Source: CAYLMG01 sp964464635
GTDB lineage: Bacteria; Planctomycetota; Phycisphaerae; Sedimentisphaerales; Anaerobacaceae
Assembly (NCBI GenBank): GCA_964464635.1
Contig: CAYXGT010000009.1
Span: 1 to 45,465, forward strand
Length of the DNA stretch: 45,465 nucleotides
Direction of reading: 5' to 3'
Part shown: one piece after another, positions 39,170 through 45,465 of the stretch
Numbering within the stretch: position 1 is the first letter of the stretch
Layout: every line of letters begins with the position of its first letter
The notes under the pieces: model-generated
What the model saw: only the letters and a program-made list of their open reading frames with translations
The model's database searches: none
Told to the model about the DNA's origin: nothing
Made by a program: the position numbers and the translations under genes

Positions 39170-40226
39170 TTACCAATCCCAATCAAAATCCAACTCTTCA
39201 TCTTCCTGTACATTCTGCCTTGGCGGCTCCTGTTGCTGCCAGCCTCTTCGTTGACGAAGCCGTCTTTGTTGGAGGCCATCTTCTTCGTAAGGACCGAAAC
39301 GGCCAGGTCCTCTGCCTTGAACTCCCTGGCGCCCGAGCTGCCGCTGCTGTCTGGCTCTTGCTTGTCGGCATTTCTCACAGTTGCAATTCTCACGGTATCC
39401 CTGTTCCGGCGGCGCAACCGGTCTTTGAAGCTGTCTGTCCGGCATATCCTGCATTCTCAAACGCCGGCGCTCCGCCTGAGGACGTTGTCCTCGAAACGCC
39501 TGTGCTTGCTCTACAGGTCCTCTGTCCCGGCGTTGACCTCTGAAATTGCGCATAGGCCCCCGCGGCTGATAGCCTTCATCCGACTGGCGATATCTCTGTT
39601 GCTGAAGCGGTCGTATCTGTTGCTGAAGCGGTCGTATCTGTTGCTGAAGCGGTCGTATCTGTTGCTGAAGNNNNNNNNNNNNNNNNNNNNNNNNNNNNNN
39701 NNNNNNNNNNNNNNNNNNNNNNNNNNNNNNNNNNNNNNNNNNNNNNNNNNNNNNNNNNNNNNNNNNNNNNCGGTCGTATCTGTTGAGCAGATTCTATTCT
39801 GTTTGGCACTTGCTTTCTGAACTGCTCCATCCTTCTGATAAGCCGGCCGACCCTGTCCATATCACCTTCACGGTATGCTTCTTTGAGGGCGTTGAACCAT
39901 CTGTTCTGCAACTGTGCAATCCTTCCAGGTCTCTGCGTCGCCTGCTGACGAACGGGCGGTTGCTGACGGTCTGCTCTGATGCGTTTTGTAACCACTTCAA
40001 CTTCAACCTGATTATTCCTGAGTTCTCTAACCCGCCTTCGGGCGGCTGGTTGTCGGCCCGGTTCGGCTGGACGAGGAGCCTGCTGCAGGTCACCGGGCTG
40101 CCGGCTTTCAAACTCTTGCTGCAAAGCCGGTGTGTTTTCTTCATCGCCCTTTTCATCCGCGAAGAGATTTGCAGCTGCTATTAAAAAAAACCCCACGGCA
40201 ATTATAACGGTAAATTTTCTTATCAT
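39170..40226 (-). CDS. Secreted Gln/Arg-rich repeat protein, interrupted by assembly gap
   Basis: Two frames on either side of the 100-N gap belong to one gene. From the ATG at 40226 (AAAGGAG upstream) there is a signal peptide (RKFTVIIAVGFFLIAAANLFA), an Ala/Pro/Arg-rich segment, and a helix NRWFNALKEAYREGDMDRVGRLIRRMEQFRKQVP, then RPIQQ-type repeats. The gap falls inside a 21-bp tandem repeat coding for LQQQIRP. Beyond it the matching frame runs LQQQIRP three times, then QQQRYRQSDEGYQPRGP and a Gln/Arg-rich region with NCNCEKCRQARARQ, ending DEELDFDWDW. The translated frame across the gap is arbitrary because 100 N is a placeholder, so the true repeat number is unknown. Function unknown; a basic, probably disordered, secreted protein. 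Confidence 0.8.
39608..39670. repeat. Three perfect 21-bp tandem repeats at gap edge
   Basis: Units 39608-39628, 39629-39649 and 39650-39670 are identical and code for LQQQIRP on the minus strand. A degenerate unit precedes them and a partial unit (first 15 bp) resumes at 39771 after the gap. Confidence 0.95.
39671..39770. other. Assembly gap, exactly 100 N
   Basis: A scaffold placeholder of standard size, flanked on both sides by the same 21-bp unit. The repeat array was most likely too long or uniform to assemble, so the real distance is unknown. Confidence 0.97.
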
Positions 40227-40431
40227 TTTATGCTCCTTTCAAAAACAGATTAGCTTAAACTTGCCTAACCCCAAAACTTATTTGTGTTATCACGCACTTC
40301 TACAGTAACAGACGTTTACGGATGTTTGATTTATTGCAGGATTTATAAAAAAAGTTATTTTTGTTTATATTAAATTACCTGCTCTGGTGTTTAATAGATT
40401 GAAGAAAGGTCTTTCAAAGCAGGCAGGACAG

Positions 40432-40977
40432 ATGACAGAAGATAAATTGCTTATATGGAAACTCAAAAGGGCCAATTCAGATGCCCTGCAGCAAATATAC
40501 AAAAAGTATAAAAGCAGTTTGCTTAAGCTGGCAGTGGTTCTTTTGAATGACACAGCGGCGGCAGAAGATATCGTTCAGGATGTATTTTTGAATTTTGCCC
40601 GTCTGTCACCGGCGATAAAACATCTCGGGAACCTGAAAGGCTATCTGAGTGTTGCGGTTGTAAACCAGGTGCGCAACCACATCAGGGATTGTAAAAGAAA
40701 AAATACTACAACTCTCGATGATTCAAACGAAGTCGTATCGAAGCTGCAACGGCCTGAGCAGTGGGCGATTTTGAGTGAGCAATTAAAACTGTTAAGCAGA
40801 ACAATGGCTCAATTGCCTTATGAACAGCGTGAAGTAATCAGTCTTTATATGCAGGGTGACATTACGTTCAGGGAAATCGCAAAACTGCAGCAAGTAAATA
40901 TCAGCACTGTTCAGGGCCGTTACAGGTATGGAATTGAAAAACTGCGAAAGCTTCTAAACAGCGAGGTGAAAAAATGA
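40432..40977 (+). CDS. ECF RNA polymerase sigma factor
   Basis: A 181-residue extracytoplasmic-function sigma factor. The ATG at 40432 is preferred (AGGACAG before it) over a GTG at 40387. Region 2 is at about 20-85: ALQQIYKKYKSSLLKLAVVLLNDTAAAEDIVQDVFLNFARL, where AEDIVQDVF is the core -10 recognition helix start, followed by GYLSVAVVNQVRNHIRD. Region 4 is near 125-175: LPYEQREVISLYMQGDITFREIAKLQQVNISTVQGRYRYGIEKLRKLL, the -35 recognising helix-turn-helix. It overlaps the next gene by 4 bp (ATGA), the usual arrangement with an anti-sigma factor. Its target genes are not visible here. Confidence 0.93.
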   Translation: MTEDKLLIWKLKRANSDALQQIYKKYKSSLLKLAVVLLNDTAAAEDIVQDVFLNFARLSPAIKHLGNLKGYLSVAVVNQVRNHIRDCKRKNTTTLDDSNEVVSKLQRPEQWAILSEQLKLLSRTMAQLPYEQREVISLYMQGDITFREIAKLQQVNISTVQGRYRYGIEKLRKLLNSEVKK

Positions 40978-42158
40978 AGAACGCAGATGATATTAAAAGA
41001 ATATTTGACGAAGCTGCTGTTGAAACGAATCCATCGAAAGATGAAAAGATTCTCGAGAACATAACAGCAGCATACAAACAAATCAACAAGGCTCAGCCGG
41101 AAAAAGTTGAGCCGAATATATGGAGAACGATTATGAAAAGTCCAATTACAAAACTTTCCGCAGCGGCGGTAATAATAATAGCCGCTGTAATCGGCACGAG
41201 TTTCTTTCTAAGAACATCGGGTGGCCCTGCCTGGGCCGACGTGATAAAGCCTATCTTCGCCGCCAAAACTGCGAGATTCGATTTAGTAGTCGGATATGAA
41301 GAAGGCGATGCGATGGTAATAACCGATACGGTTAAAGGCTCGAAGATTAACCGGAAAGTACATGGAGTGGAACACTCAAAAATAATAATCGACCTCGAAA
41401 CGTCACAGGTCATAAGTTTTGATGACACTAACAAAACTGTTATATATATTAACCTGGAAAATCTGCCTTCAATTCCGAACTACCTCGAGCATCTTCAGAA
41501 TTTAATAACAAAACTGCAGAATTCTGAGGAGTTTGAAGTTCAGGAATTGGGCACAAAGGTTATTGACGGGAGGGAAGGGATTGGTTTTCTGGCAACGTAC
41601 GGGGATATCGAGCTGACGATATGGGCCGACCCCGAAACGGCGATACCGTTCAGTATTGAGCAGGTCGAGCCCAACCTCAGGGTAGTATGCAGGAATTTTG
41701 AGTTCGATTTGGATCTGGATGACGAGTTGTTCAGCACCGATGTTCCCGAAGGTTATACGACGCAGCAGGGCCAGTTGAATTTAAAAGGCACTGAAGAAGA
41801 TTTTATCGCCAGCCTGAAAATGCTTGCAGAAATTTCAGATGACAAAACATTCCCGCCGGATATTTCGATCGAGTACGTAACGAAAAATGCCGTTAGCATC
41901 GGTCAGCTTATCGATAAATTACCCGGTAGTGACGAGAAAAAGGTAGAGATGGGTATGAGCCTGGGCAGGATGATGATGTTTATAAGGTTCTTTAATGTGC
42001 ACGGCGAGGGACAATGGTATTATGCCGGTGACGGCGTGAAACTTGGTGATGCATCGAAAGCGATTTTCTGGTATCAGCCGAAAGATTCACCAACCTGGCG
42101 GGTAATCTACGGCGATTTGAGTGTTAAGATTGTAAACGAAGAAGACCTGCCGAAATAA
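40974..42158 (+). CDS. Membrane-anchored anti-sigma-like protein
   Basis: A 394-residue protein translationally coupled to the ECF sigma factor. The N-terminal 45 residues are a soluble helical segment (DDIKRIFDEAAVETNPSKDEKILENITAAYKQI), which would bind sigma. One membrane segment follows (KLSAAAVIIIAAVIGTSFFL, about 56-76), and then a large outside part. The motif GPAWADVIKPIFAAKTARFDLVV after the membrane segment opens a LolA/LppX-like beta domain seen in many planctomycete anti-sigma partners. There is no zinc-binding HxxxCxxC motif, so it is not a ZAS type. The outside domain may sense a lipid or cell-wall signal. Inference from gene arrangement and topology; the family is not named with certainty. 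Confidence 0.75.
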   Translation: MKNADDIKRIFDEAAVETNPSKDEKILENITAAYKQINKAQPEKVEPNIWRTIMKSPITKLSAAAVIIIAAVIGTSFFLRTSGGPAWADVIKPIFAAKTARFDLVVGYEEGDAMVITDTVKGSKINRKVHGVEHSKIIIDLETSQVISFDDTNKTVIYINLENLPSIPNYLEHLQNLITKLQNSEEFEVQELGTKVIDGREGIGFLATYGDIELTIWADPETAIPFSIEQVEPNLRVVCRNFEFDLDLDDELFSTDVPEGYTTQQGQLNLKGTEEDFIASLKMLAEISDDKTFPPDISIEYVTKNAVSIGQLIDKLPGSDEKKVEMGMSLGRMMMFIRFFNVHGEGQWYYAGDGVKLGDASKAIFWYQPKDSPTWRVIYGDLSVKIVNEEDLPK

Positions 42159-42473
42159 AAAAAGTAATTAACAGCTATTAAAAATGTTTGCGTTTTTTGA
42201 AAATTTCTTAAGTCTTTACTAATGAGGCACTTATAGAAAGGCAATTTTTGTAAGATTAGTAGATAATCGGTCATTCGGTTGTAGCAGGATCGTAGGTTCG
42301 GCAAGGTAGCTTGTATGGGTGGAGGATTAGAAAAGTTAACATTTGCATCAGTTGTCTGCCCGCGCGGGATTATCTGAATATTTCTCTTAACCAAATGTCT
42401 CAACCTATGCCAATTTAGCTGACGTCAGACGCAGCATAGGTAATCAATCCCGCATAGAGCGAGATTGACAGGT
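42159..42473. other. Spacer without recognisable content
   Basis: About 315 bp between converging genes. A short repeat of TAGG TTCGGC-like words and a weak hairpin around 42448-42466 (AATCCCGC/GCGAGATT) are the only structure. No clear terminator. Confidence 0.45.
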
Positions 42474-44333
42474 TCAGGGGATTGGCGCATAAGCTCCAAT
42501 AAATAAAGTGTCCTTTTGGGACAGACCCAAAAGCGTACTGATTTCAGGAGGAAGGGGCGATGCCGAAGCGGATGCAGGAAATGCTTTTAACAATTGATAA
42601 TTGCCTAATTCGGGACACTTGAATAAGAAACCATTATAATTGGAGAAATAGCGGCTGTTGGCGGAAAATTCCGGATGCACCTTATGCAAATCCTCTGGCG
42701 ACTCAACCGCCGCCTGACATTTTTCGTTTTTGGCAGGACTCCAGAAAATCAAAGGAGCAGATGTATTTTCGCAGCGCCGCACATAGACGTTATAATCGAG
42801 TTTTTTAACCTGCGGTTTGTCGAGCTGTTCACACAGTAATGGCGTCTGCGAGAAAGCCAGAAGCGGCCTGCAGAAATTCTTGTCTCCCGTGAGCAGGTTA
42901 TTGACAAAGACGTGCCCTTCCCGTTCATTCACATCCGAGCCGGTGCTGGAATGCCAACCGAAACGGTCGCCGGCCGCCGTTCTATCGTTGCGCCCAATGC
43001 ACGCGGTGCTGTTGACAAATGTGTTTTGGTAAATCTGAACATTCGAACTGTTTAGTATGAAGATGCCATGGTCGCAATTGACAAATACGTTCCCGGCACA
43101 AATTGCTCCTTTTGAGATTTCAAAGAAGAATCCATTATCGCTTGGCCAGAACTGCTCGCTGGAAAATCGGTTGTTGATATTTCCCACGCCCTCGACTCTG
43201 TTGTTGATAAATAGTCCATCAACATTGCCTACGTCGTACCAAATACCGTTGGAGTTCGGCTGGTCGGTAACCAGGTTGTCCCGGCAGGTGACGCGGTAGC
43301 ATTGATTGAAAATCTTGACGCCTGCGGGATAGTATCCTGTGATGTTCTCGATGTTGTTTCGTCTGAAGATGTTTTTCTCAAGCAAAACATCGGATGAGCT
43401 TAAAATATAAATCCCTTCCGTGCTGGTGTCGCTAACTAAGCAATTTCGTATTGTTAATTTATCACCTCTGAGGTAAGCCCCGACGCGCGAACAAAAAGAA
43501 ATGGTGCAGCTTTCCAAAGTCGTCCCCACGATGTCTTTTCCGTGCTGGGACTCATCAGACAGGCCCTCCGGATCCTTTCCTTCAAATTCAATCGCTCGGT
43601 AGGCATACTGGGTAAATGTGATTCCACGAATCAGCGGTCCCTTACGATCCGAGGCCTTGCCGTGGCAGTTCCCTTTTATCCGCATAAGTGCGCTATCGAA
43701 AGCGGTGATTTCCACCAATCGGTTTGTCGGGTCGGCACCGATAAAAACTTCCCCTTTGTCGTAGTTGATGAAAAACGTATTCTCATTGACTTCCCGCTCT
43801 GTGCCCGCCGATTGTAAAAACCTTCCGTCAACGAATACCATATCATTGTTAAAACGGTGAAGGGGCGTTTTTTTGTTCCTGTCCCGCTGCCACCAGTCAG
43901 CGGGTTTGCCGGGAAATAACCATCGCCATGTTGTCTTCCATAATCCGTTTTCCTGTCGCTCCCACTTGTCAGCTATAAAAGTTCCCTTCAAAACCGGTTT
44001 TTCATCCGCGTATGGCTGTATCGTGATTCCCTGGTTCAATTTCAGTTGGCCTGTGCGATATGTGCCGCCTCGCATCACGATTGCGTCGCCGGTTACCACC
44101 CGCTCTATGGCTGCTGCAAGGTTTGTGGGCTTATCGAGAGTTCCCCCTAATTGCTCGGCGTCTCCATTGGGCGCAACATAGTAAATTTTACCCGCATCCT
44201 TTGGCAAATCGTAAGTTTGCTGAATCGGCCCATAAGGCCCGCCCGAGGGCTGGCCCATCACAGGCGATGAACAAAGCATTATGCACAGAAGTACACAGGT
44301 ATAAACGGATCGTTCAGGACTGCCTGGCTTCAT
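42474..44333 (-). CDS. Secreted right-handed parallel beta-helix protein
   Basis: A 619-residue protein from the ATG at 44333 (GAGG 8 nt upstream; a longer frame to 44390 has no ribosome site). The signal peptide is SVYTCVLLCIMLCSSPVMGQ. After KIYYVAPNGDAEQLGGTLDKPTNLAAAIERV comes a DUF1565-like start of a beta-helix (GDAIVMRGGTYRTGQLKLNQGITIQPY). The coils then run through IRGITFTQYAYRAIEF, LESCTISFCSRVGAYLRGD, LTIRNCLVSDTSTEGIYILSSSDVLLEKNIF, FINNRVEGVGNINNRF, GICAGNVFVNCDHGIFILNSSNVQIYQNTF and HVFVNNLL. This fold is shared by polysaccharide lyases and glycosidases such as GH141 and PL6; no catalytic signature decides between them. An insert at 110-160 (KWERQENGLWKTTW) is Trp-rich and could bind sugar. 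Exported, probably for polysaccharide breakdown. Confidence 0.85.
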   Translation of the reverse strand: MKPGSPERSVYTCVLLCIMLCSSPVMGQPSGGPYGPIQQTYDLPKDAGKIYYVAPNGDAEQLGGTLDKPTNLAAAIERVVTGDAIVMRGGTYRTGQLKLNQGITIQPYADEKPVLKGTFIADKWERQENGLWKTTWRWLFPGKPADWWQRDRNKKTPLHRFNNDMVFVDGRFLQSAGTEREVNENTFFINYDKGEVFIGADPTNRLVEITAFDSALMRIKGNCHGKASDRKGPLIRGITFTQYAYRAIEFEGKDPEGLSDESQHGKDIVGTTLESCTISFCSRVGAYLRGDKLTIRNCLVSDTSTEGIYILSSSDVLLEKNIFRRNNIENITGYYPAGVKIFNQCYRVTCRDNLVTDQPNSNGIWYDVGNVDGLFINNRVEGVGNINNRFSSEQFWPSDNGFFFEISKGAICAGNVFVNCDHGIFILNSSNVQIYQNTFVNSTACIGRNDRTAAGDRFGWHSSTGSDVNEREGHVFVNNLLTGDKNFCRPLLAFSQTPLLCEQLDKPQVKKLDYNVYVRRCENTSAPLIFWSPAKNEKCQAAVESPEDLHKVHPEFSANSRYFSNYNGFLFKCPELGNYQLLKAFPASASASPLPPEISTLLGLSQKDTLFIGAYAPIP

Positions 44334-44800
44334 TTCATTTTCCTCGTAAGTAAGATTGTGTACTGTTCTCACGCATATAAACCAAATCAAATATCAGGTT
44401 TTTCATAAAAAATCAAGATAAAAATTTCCCAGCCAGGTTTGGAATTCAGCTAATCTGACACTTGCCATCGTCTGTGTTGGTGTGCATTGGGCCGGATTGA
44501 CCTGAACATAATAGAACCAGATAAATACTTAAATATAGCTTCCATAAGTGTAATTCAAAAGTGTAGGCGTATTTCTTAAAAGCGTCCGAAAATTCATTTC
44601 CAGGCCAAAATACATAAGCGGATATATAATACTATTTCTGCCAATAATTTTTTTTGGATATGTGTTTTTCGGCCAAAACTTGATGTTTTGCGCATTCAAA
44701 ATTGTTCAAATCTGTCATCGTTGGAGACATATTAGAGACACAATTCTGGCCTAAAAACATTATGCTTCAATCGCATATAGAAAATGATTTCCAGACATTT
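44334..44800. other. AT-rich spacer with GGCCAAAA words
   Basis: No gene. Three near-copies of GGCCAAAA or its TGGCCTAAAA variant are at 44602-44610, 44676-44684 and 44737-44747, and TTTTAGGCCACC at 44799-44810. A weak sigma-70 promoter for the minus-strand beta-helix gene should lie at 44360-44430 but is not obvious. Confidence 0.4.
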
Positions 44801-45465
44801 TTAGGCCACCTCCGATACAAGGTATTTGCCCAACTCATCAAATTGTTTGCTATTCTTATGGTAAAAAGGAAGCAACTTTTGGTATTTCTTGACCTTGTCG
44901 GCATCTTTTATTTCTTTAATCAGGATGTCTTTAGGAAGTCTCTTTTTTATGTTATGAAAAGCTCCAACAAATAGAATTGCCTTCTCGCCGTTTTTCAGAG
45001 TTTGGTCTATTCTTTTGGCAATGAAAGTATCTCTTCTGTTCAGCAATACAGTTTTGACCAGCTTATATTTTATAAATGCTATTATTTTCTGCGTGATTGA
45101 TTTTGCCTGTGTTATGGAGAGTAACCTATCGTATTCTTTTTTCACCAGCTTAAAATCCTCAGTTTTTACCAGAACAGCACCTCTGTCAAGAAGTTCCAAG
45201 ATTAGCTGGTAATTTTTGCTGCCCGCTTTGGCTGTGTCCTCAGCTATCTTTTTCCCTACTTCATCTTCAGCCACCATCCCATCCTGGTATATTTTCGTTC
45301 CCTTAACATCTATAGAATCGAAGTAATTTGATACAACATTCCAAAAACCTTCAACCGTTCTTCTATGCTTTTCCCAAAGCTCTTGTCCCAAATCCGTAAT
45401 ACCCCTTTTTGCCACCTCTTTCGCTATAGAGCCAAGATCGGCACTGGTATGTATAACAGGAACAT
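44801..45465 (-). CDS. Hypothetical protein, cut by window edge
   Basis: The minus-strand frame stays open to the end of the window, so the start is not visible; a GTG at 45415 is only an internal candidate. The visible N-terminal part reads VPVIHTSADLGSIAKEVAKRGITDLG, then ELWEKHRRTVEGFWNVV, KIYQDGMVAEDEVGKKIAE, GSKNYQLILELLDRGAVLVKTEDF and GEKAILFVGAFHNIKKRL. The order HTSADLGS, YQDG, NYQ-LLxRGA and FVGAFHN is consistent, and I recall similar hypothetical proteins of unknown function, without naming a family. The conserved His and Asp residues near the start and the FVGxxHN near the end suggest an enzyme of Rossmann-like shape. No reaction is proposed. Confidence 0.65.
   Translation of the reverse strand, partial: VPVIHTSADLGSIAKEVAKRGITDLGQELWEKHRRTVEGFWNVVSNYFDSIDVKGTKIYQDGMVAEDEVGKKIAEDTAKAGSKNYQLILELLDRGAVLVKTEDFKLVKKEYDRLLSITQAKSITQKIIAFIKYKLVKTVLLNRRDTFIAKRIDQTLKNGEKAILFVGAFHNIKKRLPKDILIKEIKDADKVKKYQKLLPFYHKNSKQFDELGKYLVSEVA

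Overview
The window looks like part of a planctomycete chromosome, most likely from the Phycisphaerae/Sedimentisphaerales side of the phylum. This rests on a protein with a PEP-CTERM sorting tail, a GLUG/dockerin-like fragment, an ECF sigma factor overlapping a membrane-anchored partner, secreted lipoprotein glycoside hydrolase and beta-helix proteins, a pyruvate phosphate dikinase plus GTP-type PEP carboxykinase, and long repeat-rich intergenic DNA. A run of exactly 100 N inside a tandem repeat (39671-39770) shows it is a draft scaffold, probably a metagenome bin. Taxonomy is inferred, not tested.

Layout. 1-7.7 kb: three tRNAs (Thr partial, Ala, Val), two nitroreductases, a GYD protein, a large lipoprotein GH2 beta-galactosidase, TrmB and an isochorismatase-fold protein that has lost its catalytic cysteine. 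7.8-10.6 kb: a B12-binding radical SAM protein and an RRM RNA-binding protein whose 3' end runs directly into the orphan C-terminus of an FKBP/SlyD-type isomerase. 10.6-16.2 kb: ppdK with a clear terminator, then an accessory patch with a cysteine-peptidase-like protein, a 56-residue convergent small ORF and a truncated GLUG/dockerin remnant. 16.2-19.1 kb: the strangest part. It has degenerate phrase repeats, tRNA-His, then a cluster of GGGTTTG/CAAACCC hairpin elements around a degenerate receiver-domain gene, preceded by a convincing sigma-54 promoter and two upstream dyads. 19.1-25.3 kb: an AT-rich single-chain restriction-modification enzyme, repeats, a possible small RNA, and a sigma-54 activator without a sensory domain. 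25.3-33 kb: housekeeping metabolism (pckG, guaB-guaA, a PAP2 lipoprotein, alaC-like aminotransferase). 33-35 kb: a PEP-CTERM gene with a leader of about 440 nt that carries another copy of the hairpin unit. 34.4-45.5 kb: nagB with a DUF4954 beta-helix protein, an HD protein, a zinc-ligand-less amidase-like protein, a secreted Gln/Arg-rich repeat protein interrupted by the assembly gap, an ECF sigma/anti-sigma-like pair, a secreted parallel beta-helix protein and a protein cut by the window edge.

How things may work together. PpdK and PckG interconvert pyruvate, PEP and oxaloacetate; GuaB-GuaA make GMP; DUF4954-NagB is a probable amino-sugar operon; beta-galactosidase and the beta-helix protein suggest polysaccharide use. 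The best candidate for something undescribed is a repeated, structured leader/hairpin element shared between the 17.3-18.6 kb cluster and the PEP-CTERM gene leader at 33.1-33.5 kb, with sigma-54 control at the first locus. A second candidate is the set of short pyrimidine/GT-rich phrase repeats that fill several intergenic regions. Both come from reading the sequence; no search or folding program was run.
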